In this document: positions 8,103 through 16,958 of the stretch, one piece after another
Position numbering within the stretch: the stretch's first letter is position 1
Layout of the letters: each line of letters opens with the position of its first letter
Program-made: the position numbers and the translations under genes
The notes under the pieces: model-generated
Seen by the model: only the letters and a program-made list of their open reading frames with translations
Told to the model about the DNA's origin: nothing
Databases searched by the model: none
Assembly: GCA_016699755.1 (NCBI GenBank)
Contig: CP065009.1
Span: 806,001 to 870,000, forward strand
DNA length: 64,000 nt
DNA from: Candidatus Peregrinibacteria bacterium
GTDB taxonomy: Bacteria; Patescibacteriota; Gracilibacteria; CAIRYL01; GCA-016699755
Reading direction: 5' to 3'

Positions 8103-9809
8103 TTATGATGAGGAAAGAAAAAGATGAGGAAACAAAACTCCTCGACGCTTCTCTTCCCAGCATTGCCACGTTCGTTCGGACTGACAATATTGAAAAAACT
8201 GTGGGTCGAACTGACAATTTGGCGTGCTCTTAGGACACAACGGAGGGGGAAGCACTGTTTGCCCATATGTAGTGTTGAGGAGAAATTTACTCTCAGAAGT
8301 CGAGAGAAAAAGGGGGAGCCCTGCACAAAGAAAAATGGGAAGAAAAAGAACAACACACATTCCAGAAACCAAGGGAGGGAGAAGACGAAAGAAAAAGAAT
8401 ACTGAAAATGCGATAAGAGGAAGAAACACGGGGTATAGATATCGCCCATGCAAACCAACTTCTAAAACACGAAGTTGAGTATACCCCTGATAGTTTACGA
8501 TAATGAGTATAGCGACATAGCAAAGGAATAAAAGTCCACAGAAAATAACAAGAGAAGAAACTGACTCCCCCTTAAGGAAAATTGAAAGGCGCTTTGGGAA
8601 AATGAGAGTAATGCCATATAAAACGGCAGAAAAAAGAGCAAAAAGAAAAAAACCAAAAAAAAGAAGAGAGAAAGCAAGAGGTGGAAAGAAATGTTGCTCC
8701 GTCCAAAAAACATTCCGCGAAACTGGTTCACATGCAGATCGTTCAAATTCTCCTCCACAAATCTTCTGAAAAGTGACGAGTCCTGTTATCCGCTTTTCCA
8801 TAAAAGATATCCACACCGGAGCATACTGTAAAAAAGAATATTCAAGAGGACGATCGGCACGTGTTTTTTTGAAGAGCATATCTCGTGCGGCAAAAATATT
8901 TTTACTACATTTTTCCTCAGAAAATACTTGCTCACACCGTGGTTGAAGATGATGAAATCGTATTAAGTTTCCGCCATACCAATAGACATTCGCTCCAACA
9001 AAAATACATATCGCAGAGAACATTATCGAAAAAAAGCGTCTATTTTGGAAAAATGCCTTTCGAAACATTCCCATTTGTGTTCGGTGTCGCCAAAAAATAA
9101 AAAGAATCCAGAGAAAAACAAAAAACGCATAAGGAAGAAAGGTAATTTTAACAAGTGCCCCAAGAGAGAGAAAAACAAAAAGCCACAACAGAAAAAGGGG
9201 AGAGAACTTCTGATGAAGACGAAAAAGTAGAAAAAGACTTCCCACTGCAAAAAAGTTTGTGGGGGGATCGTATCCAACCGCGGTACTCAAAAAAACAAAA
9301 GGAAGAAGCGCAACCATGATGACAAGACCCATCACATGAACTACTTTTTTATTCGAAATGAGACGGAGGGTAAAAAAAGAAAAGAGGATGGTCCCCATGC
9401 TTACAAAGAGATTGAGGAGACGAAGAAAGATGAGATCAGAAACCGGAAAAATATTAAGTGGGAGAAGAAGTGCAACAGTACGGTGATAGAGAAGCGGAAG
9501 AAAATCGGTTAATCCAAGAGATAGCCCTTCGTCTATGAGAGGAACAGAAAAATGAGAGTCAAAAATACGATAGATAAGAGAGAGATGATAGTTTTCATCT
9601 GGTGCCACCCCTTCCTTTATGGCAAAAACAAAAAAGAGACCACTGAAAAAAAACCATCCAAAGAGAAATCCGATACACAAAAAATAAAGCGCATTTTCCG
9701 CTTTTTGTGACCAAACGTTCTGTAGTGTATTCCAAAAAAAAGACACGAGTGAAGAGCAAAGAAAACAGACATCAGGATACCGCCACAGAGCGAAAAGTGG
9801 CAAATTCAT
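8103..9809 (-). CDS. multipass membrane protein with PDExxH-type motif (GT-C/DUF2142-like)
   Basis: 568 residues with about ten to twelve hydrophobic spans. After the first span a conserved-looking loop reads APDENYHLSL (Pro70, Asp71, Glu72, His75), the acidic loop motif that polyprenyl-phosphate-sugar dependent GT-C transferases and DUF2142 proteins carry just after the first membrane helix. Near the C-terminus, VLEVGLHGRYLYPVFLP resembles the late GRY(L/F)-P motif of DUF2142-type proteins. This suggests an integral membrane glycosyltransferase that uses a lipid-linked sugar at the outer face; the specific substrate cannot be told. Two bases separate its stop from the folPK start, so they are co-transcribed, although no functional link is obvious. 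Confidence 0.75.
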   Translation of the reverse strand: MNLPLFALWRYPDVCFLCSSLVSFFWNTLQNVWSQKAENALYFLCIGFLFGWFFFSGLFFVFAIKEGVAPDENYHLSLIYRIFDSHFSVPLIDEGLSLGLTDFLPLLYHRTVALLLPLNIFPVSDLIFLRLLNLFVSMGTILFSFFTLRLISNKKVVHVMGLVIMVALLPFVFLSTAVGYDPPTNFFAVGSLFLLFRLHQKFSPLFLLWLFVFLSLGALVKITFLPYAFFVFLWILFIFWRHRTQMGMFRKAFFQNRRFFSIMFSAICIFVGANVYWYGGNLIRFHHLQPRCEQVFSEEKCSKNIFAARDMLFKKTRADRPLEYSFLQYAPVWISFMEKRITGLVTFQKICGGEFERSACEPVSRNVFWTEQHFFPPLAFSLLFFGFFLFALFSAVLYGITLIFPKRLSIFLKGESVSSLVIFCGLLFLCYVAILIIVNYQGYTQLRVLEVGLHGRYLYPVFLPLIAFSVFFFFRLLPPLVSGMCVVLFLPIFLCAGLPLFLSTSESKFLLNTTYGQTVLPPPLCPKSTPNCQFDPQFFQYCQSERTWQCWEEKRRGVLFPHLFLSSS

Positions 9810-9884
9810 GGTTCTTAATCTTTTGTTCTGTGATTGCGAAAGAAGCAGTCTGGATTTTCAAATGAAGCTCAATCGCTAAACTCT

Positions 9885-9898
9885 CCCGATAAATCGGG
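9885..9898. repeat. short hairpin between the giant gene and the membrane-protein gene
   Basis: Perfect 6-base inverted repeat (CCCGAT, two-base loop, ATCGGG) in the 202-base gap 9810-10011. It could stop transcription from the giant gene, but no T-run follows on the minus strand. Nothing else is recognised in this gap. Confidence 0.4.
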
Positions 9899-10011
9899 GT
9901 TACTTGCAATAACTGAACTTTTGAAATTACAACATTACAAAAACTAATGAAGATTGTATTAAAAGGAATAAAGTATAATTCCGATAAATTGAGAAAGGGA
10001 GTTTTTAACTA

Positions 10012-13000
10012 TTATGGATTCACTCCAAATGACACAAGACAACTATTGTATTTTCCGACACTGGAGCGAACTTCAGATCCATTTCCAGGATCGAAATCAA
10101 CATCTTCTTGAAATTTTCCAACAAGACGAGTTCCACTTGCCCCTTGAAAGAGCACAGAAAATGCGGAATCGCGTCCTACTCCACCAAACACAGAAGCATG
10201 CGCATAGCTTCCATCTGCGTTCATTTTGCTCATAAACACATCTTGGTAGCCCACATTCTCTTGATAGTCCACCCCTACATCAGGATCAAAATCGACAAGA
10301 TCGGAAAAATTTCCGGTAATATAAGCATTATCGGAGTCGTCAAGATCAACAGAAAGTGCCTGATCATTTCCAAGTCCTCCCCAACTCTTTGCCCAAGCAA
10401 GCGTTCCATCAGCGGCATATTTTGCGGTGAAGTTATCTTTTCCTCCTTCACTCGTTTTTTCGTCGATTCCGCCCGTTGGGTCAAAATCTGCAGACCCCAT
10501 AAAGTGTCCAACAAGAACAATATTCCCATCGGAAGCAATACTCAAAGAGCGTCCAAAGTCTTGACCTACCCCCCCCATCGCATCTCCCCATACATACGAA
10601 CCATCGTTTGCGAGTTTTATGAGGAAAATATCCGAAGTACCTTCACTCGTTTTTTCGTCGATTCCGCCCGTTGGGTCAAAATCGATAGTCCCCGAAAATC
10701 CTCCGGTAAGATACACATATCCATTGACATCTTGTGTAACGGATATGGAAGACACGAAATCGTGTTCTCCACTTCCGTATGTTTCGTTCCAAACAAGATT
10801 TCCACTGGAATCGAATTTGGAAACAAAGAAGTCTGCTTTTCCAACGGAAGTTTTTTCTACTGTTCCTGCATTGGGGTCAAAATCAACAGTTTCCCGAAAA
10901 TTTCCGGTTACAAAGATATTTCCCGAAGTATCGGTATCAACAGAAATACCAAAATCGTACCCTGTTCCTCCCCAACTTTTTGTCCACTGATGATTTCCCG
11001 AGGAATCAAATTTTGTCAGGAATGCATCACACCCTCCGGCGCTGGTATGTTCATCGGTTCCTATATCGGGATCAAAATCTGCAGTTTCCCAAAAACATCC
11101 CGTTACATACACATTTCCAGAAGAATCAACAGCAACAGCATTTGCCGCATCGGCATTTGTTCCTCCAAAAACTTTTGTCCAAAGGTAATTTGAATCTGAA
11201 TCGTATTTTGCAAGGAAAACATCTTTTCCTCCGGCACTCGTCTGCTCATCGGTTCCTCCTGTGGGATCAAAATCAGACGTTCCAGAAAAATATCCCGTTA
11301 TATAAAAGTCGCCAGAAGAGGCATCTTCCGCAATATCGTGCGCCACGGCTTCTTTTAATCCGCCGAAGGTAAGAACGTCGGGGGAATCGTAAAAAGGATT
11401 TGTAGGACTCTTGATAATAAATGCGATTTCTCCGGAATTTGCCACAGTGTATGATGAAGAATCGTCAAAATCATCTGTCGAAAGCACTCGCCAGTAGTAT
11501 GCCCCCTGAGAAAGGGTTTGATCTTCAGCGCCAACCGTATAGGTTCCGCCTCCTTCGGCTTGTCCAACGGTAAACGAGGCAGAGCCTTGTGCGAGGAGTG
11601 CGGAAGTATAGTCGACAATGGGAGAAGAGAAATTGCTCGTATCATCAATTTGAATGGTGTATTGAAGAGTATTAGTAACGTCGGGGTCAGATTGCGTAAA
11701 AGTAAAAGTAGGTTGCGTTTCAGTAACAAGCGATTTGTTGACAAATTTGACAGAACCAAGGGCAGTGGGAAGATTTGGGGGAGAATTGCTCGTTGTTGTA
11801 AATACATCCGTATTTCCATAAAAGGTTTCTCCAGCGGCGGTAGTGATATAGGCTCTGGTGTGATATGTAACGTCTTCTGTAAGCCCAGTAAGGTTTGAGG
11901 AAAAAGAACCAAGAGAAGTAGAGCCGAGAGTACTATATTGACTAAGAATGGGAGAAGAATCTTCGGTTCCAGTGCCAGAATTGTAGAGAATGGCAATATC
12001 ATCGGAAGAAAGAGTTCTATCGTAAATACGGACATCGTCAATAGAACCAATAAATTTTTCCTGTCCAGGAAAATTAGAGTTATCCATTCCAATAGTAAGA
12101 TTGTATGAATTAGCGTTAATACTACCGGTATATGCAGTAGAACGCTGGAGATTCCCATCAACATAAATTCTGATGGCATTCCCATCATATGTAGACGTAA
12201 TCATATGCCAATTTCCATCAGCAACGTTTGTCGTACCTACAGCAGAAATATGTTGCATCTCTGTCATAACTCTACCGCTTGAATCCCCTACCATATTAAG
12301 AACATAACCAACAGTATACGATTTATCGATAATCCTTCGATACACGTTATCTTTTGTTGTTGTTTTTATCCATGCCGATAGCGTGATATTTCTCGTAATA
12401 TCTAGTGCATTATTATCAGGAATATTTACATAATCACTGCTTCCATTAAACGTGAGTGCTTCGTTTATTTTTCCTGTGGTTGTTACAGTAGAAGTATTTC
12501 GTTGAGCAGTTCCGTTAAAGCTTCCCATGGCATCGGTAACGGTAGTATTTCCTGCGTTGTCATTCATTTTCCAGTGAGCAATGGGAGATCTCATAAAACT
12601 AAGATCTGCGAAATCAACGGGAGAAGTTTCGGTTCCATTTCCAGAATTGTAGAGTTCGGCAATTTGAATATCGGTAAGGGCTTTGTCGTAAATACGTATG
12701 TCATCGAGTTGCCCTGCAAAATAGTAACCATTTGCCGTTCTCGCTCCCAAATTAAGAACCTCATTCAAAGAATAGGCGCTATTTGAAGCTACCCCCTGAC
12801 TAACTCCATCAATATAGAGTTTCGTTTTGGCTCCATCATAGACACCTAAAACATGATACCACTGATCATTCTGAAGTGTTCCTGCTCCAGTAACTATAGG
12901 ATTACCCCAATTACTTCCATCTCCAATATTAAAATATATATGTCCATCGGCATCAGTCACAAAACTCAAGTGCTTATCCGAAGTTCCAGCACTGAATGGA

Positions 13001-16000
13001 TCTCCATAATTATGAAGATTTGTTGGTTTCATCCAAAATGAAACCGTGAAGGAAGAATTAAGCGCTATTGTTGGAGTTCTTATATAGTCACTGCTCCCAT
13101 TAAACGTGAGGGCTTCATTTATTTTCCCCGTCGTAGTAAGGGAGGAGGTGTTTCGTTGAGCAGTTCCGTTAAAGTTTCCCATAGCATCGGTAACGGTAGT
13201 ATTTCCTGCGTTGTCATTCATTTTCCAGTGAGCAATGGGTTCAAGTGGAGCAGAAGCAGCCCAAATGTGCCCGTGTTCAATAATAGAGTCGGCGATACCA
13301 ATGCTCTCTATGGTGGCGTTTCCTGTGGCAGTATTTCGACTGATATTTGAAGTGGGGTCTGTTGTAAATGCAGTGATATTGGGGTAGATGGTACCCGCTC
13401 CTCCACCTTGTCCACTGTTTCCGTTTCCACCAATGGCAGTAATAGCTCCAGTGAACGTTCGAGTGGCATACAAAACAGCAATGCGTCCACCGCCACCGCC
13501 ACCTCCATCATAGGTACTACTCCCTCCATCTCCTCCATTTGCGGTAAGGGTTCCGGTTCCGGTGAGAGTGTCTGTGGTGAGAGAAATGGATCCTCCAGAG
13601 CCTCCACCGCCACCGTAGGCAGTGGTATAGATCAATCCCGTTCCTCCGTTTGCCGTTATAGTTCCGTTCAGAGTAGTGGTTCCCGAGACAACAAGCTTAA
13701 GAGCTCCCCCTCCGGCACCGCTTGCGGCGGAAGAATATCCAGATCCTCCAGAAGAACCGATTGCTGTGGGGTCGGTTGCAGAACCATAGGTAGAACCGCC
13801 TGAAGCGTTTGCCTGGGAATTTCCTCCATTTCCACCATAGCCTCCACCGGCTCCAGTATTACTTAAAGAACCTCCTTTCCCAGGACCATAACCATTCGCA
13901 TTCGAACTCGTCTGTGATGCATACCCTTTGCTGTTGAGGTTAATGGTTCCTCCAGAGTTGAGGGTGAAAGTGGTGAGATCGAGATTGAGTCCATCGGTTT
14001 GTGAAGTGGAGTTTCCTTGGTGGGTAAGGTTTCCTCCAGAGTTGATGGTAATAGAGGTAAAGGGAACGGCGGAACCTGTGGTATTTTGATTTTGGAATTC
14101 AAGAGTTCCATTGATGATAATGTCGGTAATGGGTTGAGTGTCTCCGATTTGGGGATTGGTACCGTTTTCTTTCCAAGTGGAGCCAGAGGGAATGGTAAGG
14201 GTGGAACCAAGAAAAGCAGATTGGTTGTATACACCATTGTTTTGAACAGTGTTATTGCTAAAAGTAGTAAGGACTGGAAGAGAAAGGGTAGCATTGTTGG
14301 TCAGAGTGTTTCCGGTAAGGGTGGTGAGAGAAGAAAGGTTTTGAGAAGTATTTAAGACAATCGTTGAACCGGTAACGGAGGTGAGAGAAGATTCTGTAAA
14401 GGTTCCGCTATTGGTAAGAGTGAAGTTTGCGATACTCGTCAGACTGTCTGCTATAAAGGTTCCTCCAGCATTGATGGTGAGAGAAGCGTTGCTGGTGGTA
14501 GTGAGAGAGGAAGCGAGGAGAGTGATGGTATGGGTATTAGCGATGATATATTTGGCGTAGTTCTGAATGGTGATGTTCTCGAAGGTATCAGATGTACCAG
14601 TAGTTGTATTCGCTCCATTTCGTCCAGCATTGTCGAGAATGAGGTCTCCATTTGTTTGGGAATTGGCTTTTGTGTAGATGGTACCCGCTCCTCCACCTTG
14701 TCCACTGTATCCTTCTCCACCAATGGCAGTAATAGCTCCAGTGAACGTTCGAGTGGCATACAAAACAGCAATGCGTCCACCGCCACCGCCACCTCCATCA
14801 TAGGTACTACTCCCTCCATCTCCTCCATTTGCGGTAAGGGTTCCGGTTCCGGTGAGAGTGTCTGTGGTGAGAGAAATGGATCCTCCAGAGCCTCCACCGC
14901 CACCGTAGGCAGTGGTATAGATCAATCCCGTTCCTCCGTTTGCCGTTATAGTTCCGTTCAGAGTAGTGGTTCCCGAGACAACAAGCTTAAGAGCTCCCCC
15001 TCCGGCACCGCTTGCGGCGGAAGAATATCCAGATCCTCCAGAAGAACCGATTGCTGTGGGGTCGGTTGCAGAACCGTAGGTAGAACCGCCTGAAGCGTTT
15101 GCCTGGGAATTTCCTCCATTTCCACCATAGCCTCCACCGGCTCCAGTATTACTTAAAGAACCTCCTTTCCCAGGACCATAACCATTCGCACTCTGACTCG
15201 TCTGTGATGCATACCCTTTGCTGTTGAGGTTAATGGTTCCTCCAGAGTTGAGGGTGAAAGTGGTGAGATCGAGATTGAGTCCATCGGTTTGTGAAGTGGA
15301 GTTTGCTTGGTGGGTAAGGTTTCCTCCAGAGTTGATGGTAATAGAGGTAAAGGGAACGGCGGAACCTGTGGTATTTTGATTTTGGAATTCAAGGGTTCCA
15401 TTGATGATAATGTCGGTAATGGGTTGAGTGTCTCCGATTTGGGGATTGGTACCATTTTCTTTCCAAGTGGAGCCAGAGGGAATGGTGAGGGTAGAAGAGG
15501 AATGATTGTAAATACCGTTGTTGGTAATCGTCAGACCAGAACCAAAAGAAGAAATTGCCGGAAATGAAAGGGTTGAATTATTGGTAAGAGTGAAGTCTGC
15601 GATACTCGTCAGACTATTCGCCGTAAAGGTTCCTCCAGCATTAATGGTGAGAGAAGCGTTGCTGGTGGTAGTGAGAGAGGAAGCGAGGAGAGTGATGGTA
15701 TGGGTATTAGCGATGATATATTTGGCGTAGTTCTGAATGGTGATGTTCTCGAAGGTATCAGATGTACCAGTAGTTGTGCTCGCTCCATTTCGTCCAGCAT
15801 TGTCGAGAATGAGGTCTCCATTTGTTTGGGAATTGGCTTTTGTGTAGATGGTTCCGGCTCCTCCATCTTGTCCACTGTATCCTTCTCCACCAATGGCAGT
15901 AATAGTTCCAGTGAACGTTCGAGTGGCATACAAAACAGCAATGCGTCCACCGCCACCGCCTCCTCCGTCATAGCTAGCACTCCCTCCATCTCCTCCATTT

Positions 16001-16875
16001 GCGGTAAGGGTTCCGGTTCCGGTGAGAGTGTCTGTGGTGAGAGAAATGGATCCTCCAGAGCCTCCACCGCCACCGTAGGCAGTGGTATAGATCAATCCCG
16101 TTCCTCCGTTTGCCGTTATAGTTCCGTTCAGAGTAGTGGTTCCCGAGACAACAAGCTTAAGAGCTCCCCCTCCGGCACCGCTTGCGGCGGAATATCCAGA
16201 TCCTCCAGAAGAACCGATTGCTGTGGGGTCGGTTGCAGAACCGTAGGTAGAACCGCCTGAAGCGTTTTTTTGGGAATTTCCTCCATTTCCACCATAGCCT
16301 CCACCGGCTCCAGTATTACTTAAAAAACCTCCTTTCCCAGGACCATAACCATTCGCATTCGAACTCGTCTGTGATGCATACCCTTTGCTGTTGAGGTTAA
16401 TGGTTCCTCCAGAGTTGAGGGTGAAGTCTCCCCCGATATCAAGAAAGAGTTTGTGGGTTTCAGAAGTTCCGTTGGCGGTATGAGTGAGTGTTCCATTTGC
16501 TCCAATAGTAGCGTTGTTCGTGATAATAAGTTTTTTGGTAGAGGTGTCTCCATTGGAAACCGTCAGGGTAGAAGAAGCCGAACTTCCAAGAGAAAGAGAG
16601 TTAATAGTTATTGCCCCTCCAGAGAGATTGAGAGTGGGAGGGTTTGTGTAAGAACCATTGATGATAACATCATCGGTTGATTGAGGAGTTGTGCTATTAC
16701 AGTTTGTCCAGTTGGTTGAAGTTGCCCAGTCTGTAGAAGTAGTTCCGTTCCAAGTACAGGAAGAAGCGGAAGCAGAAGAAAAAGGAAGGAAGAAAAAGAG
16801 GAGAGCCACTATAGAGATGAGAGGAGTCAGAAAGAGTGTTCTGCCCCGAAGAAGGAGAGAGGTGGTAAGCGGCAT
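10012..16875 (-). CDS. giant secreted repeat protein (adhesin-like), 2287 aa
   Basis: Signal peptide at about 15-37 (hydrophobic run ending SSASASS). An opening CTWNGTTSTDWATSTNW block of the kind found at the head of autotransporter-like beta-helix proteins is followed by three long Gly/Ser/Thr/Asn-rich copies (about 150-430, 460-820 and 890-1165), each with GYGPGKGG, GGGYGGNGGN and DGGGGGGGRIAVLYATRTF. Two LamG/concanavalin-like domains come next (about 1212-1411 and 1428-1638; both with PIAHWKMNDNAGNTT, then WYHVLGVYDG or WHMITSTYDG, and IDDVRIYDR). A fibronectin-like module (about 1690-1810, ending AYYWRVLSTDD) precedes seven roughly 60-residue repeats with DFDP (1832-2287), which resemble SBBP beta-propeller blades. 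There is no visible C-terminal anchor or sorting signal. Likely role: cell-surface attachment. Several strands in the Gly-rich part also have long open frames on the opposite strand; these are artefacts of composition. Confidence 0.9.
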   Translation of the reverse strand: MPLTTSLLLRGRTLFLTPLISIVALLFFFLPFSSASASSCTWNGTTSTDWATSTNWTNCNSTTPQSTDDVIINGSYTNPPTLNLSGGAITINSLSLGSSASSTLTVSNGDTSTKKLIITNNATIGANGTLTHTANGTSETHKLFLDIGGDFTLNSGGTINLNSKGYASQTSSNANGYGPGKGGFLSNTGAGGGYGGNGGNSQKNASGGSTYGSATDPTAIGSSGGSGYSAASGAGGGALKLVVSGTTTLNGTITANGGTGLIYTTAYGGGGGSGGSISLTTDTLTGTGTLTANGGDGGSASYDGGGGGGGRIAVLYATRTFTGTITAIGGEGYSGQDGGAGTIYTKANSQTNGDLILDNAGRNGASTTTGTSDTFENITIQNYAKYIIANTHTITLLASSLTTTSNASLTINAGGTFTANSLTSIADFTLTNNSTLSFPAISSFGSGLTITNNGIYNHSSSTLTIPSGSTWKENGTNPQIGDTQPITDIIINGTLEFQNQNTTGSAVPFTSITINSGGNLTHQANSTSQTDGLNLDLTTFTLNSGGTINLNSKGYASQTSQSANGYGPGKGGSLSNTGAGGGYGGNGGNSQANASGGSTYGSATDPTAIGSSGGSGYSSAASGAGGGALKLVVSGTTTLNGTITANGGTGLIYTTAYGGGGGSGGSISLTTDTLTGTGTLTANGGDGGSSTYDGGGGGGGRIAVLYATRTFTGAITAIGGEGYSGQGGGAGTIYTKANSQTNGDLILDNAGRNGANTTTGTSDTFENITIQNYAKYIIANTHTITLLASSLTTTSNASLTINAGGTFIADSLTSIANFTLTNSGTFTESSLTSVTGSTIVLNTSQNLSSLTTLTGNTLTNNATLSLPVLTTFSNNTVQNNGVYNQSAFLGSTLTIPSGSTWKENGTNPQIGDTQPITDIIINGTLEFQNQNTTGSAVPFTSITINSGGNLTHQGNSTSQTDGLNLDLTTFTLNSGGTINLNSKGYASQTSSNANGYGPGKGGSLSNTGAGGGYGGNGGNSQANASGGSTYGSATDPTAIGSSGGSGYSSAASGAGGGALKLVVSGTTTLNGTITANGGTGLIYTTAYGGGGGSGGSISLTTDTLTGTGTLTANGGDGGSSTYDGGGGGGGRIAVLYATRTFTGAITAIGGNGNSGQGGGAGTIYPNITAFTTDPTSNISRNTATGNATIESIGIADSIIEHGHIWAASAPLEPIAHWKMNDNAGNTTVTDAMGNFNGTAQRNTSSLTTTGKINEALTFNGSSDYIRTPTIALNSSFTVSFWMKPTNLHNYGDPFSAGTSDKHLSFVTDADGHIYFNIGDGSNWGNPIVTGAGTLQNDQWYHVLGVYDGAKTKLYIDGVSQGVASNSAYSLNEVLNLGARTANGYYFAGQLDDIRIYDKALTDIQIAELYNSGNGTETSPVDFADLSFMRSPIAHWKMNDNAGNTTVTDAMGSFNGTAQRNTSTVTTTGKINEALTFNGSSDYVNIPDNNALDITRNITLSAWIKTTTKDNVYRRIIDKSYTVGYVLNMVGDSSGRVMTEMQHISAVGTTNVADGNWHMITSTYDGNAIRIYVDGNLQRSTAYTGSINANSYNLTIGMDNSNFPGQEKFIGSIDDVRIYDRTLSSDDIAILYNSGTGTEDSSPILSQYSTLGSTSLGSFSSNLTGLTEDVTYHTRAYITTAAGETFYGNTDVFTTTSNSPPNLPTALGSVKFVNKSLVTETQPTFTFTQSDPDVTNTLQYTIQIDDTSNFSSPIVDYTSALLAQGSASFTVGQAEGGGTYTVGAEDQTLSQGAYYWRVLSTDDFDDSSSYTVANSGEIAFIIKSPTNPFYDSPDVLTFGGLKEAVAHDIAEDASSGDFYITGYFSGTSDFDPTGGTDEQTSAGGKDVFLAKYDSDSNYLWTKVFGGTNADAANAVAVDSSGNVYVTGCFWETADFDPDIGTDEHTSAGGCDAFLTKFDSSGNHQWTKSWGGTGYDFGISVDTDTSGNIFVTGNFRETVDFDPNAGTVEKTSVGKADFFVSKFDSSGNLVWNETYGSGEHDFVSSISVTQDVNGYVYLTGGFSGTIDFDPTGGIDEKTSEGTSDIFLIKLANDGSYVWGDAMGGVGQDFGRSLSIASDGNIVLVGHFMGSADFDPTGGIDEKTSEGGKDNFTAKYAADGTLAWAKSWGGLGNDQALSVDLDDSDNAYITGNFSDLVDFDPDVGVDYQENVGYQDVFMSKMNADGSYAHASVFGGVGRDSAFSVLFQGASGTRLVGKFQEDVDFDPGNGSEVRSSVGKYNSCLVSFGVNP
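12440..12590. repeat. LamG-start duplication, copy 1
   Basis: About 150 bases encoding the beginning of the second LamG-like domain; nearly the same sequence recurs at 13094-13241 for the first LamG-like domain, with both encoding HWKMNDNAGNTTVTDAMG. The rest of the two domains differs strongly, so only this edge has been kept alike or recently copied. Confidence 0.75.
13094..13241. repeat. LamG-start duplication, copy 2
   Basis: Partner of the copy at 12440-12590; encodes the opening strand of the first LamG-like domain, including TFNGSSDY and TAQRNTS. Confidence 0.75.
13384..14203. repeat. long repeat copy A in the giant gene
   Basis: About 0.8 kb that matches copies B and C nearly base for base over long stretches; for example the segment 13538-13733 (starting GCGGTAAGGG) recurs almost unchanged at about 14830 and 16000. 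Copy A lacks the outer segment (the ISL/NASLTINAGG part) present in B and C. Confidence 0.85.
14413..15493. repeat. long repeat copy B in the giant gene
   Basis: About 1.1 kb, the longest copy, containing both the glycine-rich core shared by all three copies and the flanking segment (14413-14670) shared with copy C. Distance between matching points is about 1290 bases to A and 1170 bases to C. Confidence 0.85.
15587..16425. repeat. long repeat copy C in the giant gene
   Basis: About 0.84 kb, the copy nearest the N-terminus. It matches B except for scattered substitutions and a small in-frame deletion near 16193 (one codon fewer in the SAASG stretch), and stops matching at about 16425, where the pairing with the end of the B unit breaks off. 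Confidence 0.85.
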
Positions 16876-16909
16876 TTGTGTGTGAGAAGAGAGTTTTCTT
16901 TTTCATTCC

Positions 16910-16939
16910 ATTATACCGTCTTTTTTGGTTGGGTGTCAA
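16910..16939 (-). promoter_or_regulatory. consensus sigma70 promoter of the giant gene
   Basis: Read on the minus strand: perfect -35 TTGACA (16934-16939), 18-base spacer, perfect -10 TATAAT (16910-16915). The start would be near 16903, about 28 bases before the ATG at 16875. It is the best promoter match I found in the window, which suggests high expression of this large surface protein. Confidence 0.85.
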
Positions 16940-16958
16940 AAAAGTGGCTTTAACTTCT

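Noticed and set aside
10108..11193. Long open frame (361 codons) on the plus strand opposite the end of the giant gene
   Set aside because: It mirrors the repeat periodicity of the minus-strand gene, has no domain pattern, and its codons follow from the repeated Gly/Asp/Thr content of the opposite strand.
13408..16260. Several plus-strand Ser-rich open frames of 130-190 codons
   Set aside because: They are complements of the glycine-rich repeats; identical copies occur in each repeat, and the minus strand has the signal peptide, promoter and recognisable domains.
13384..16425. Possible CRISPR or satellite array because of strong repetition
   Set aside because: Units are about 1 kb, in frame and protein-coding, with no short spacer-repeat pattern.
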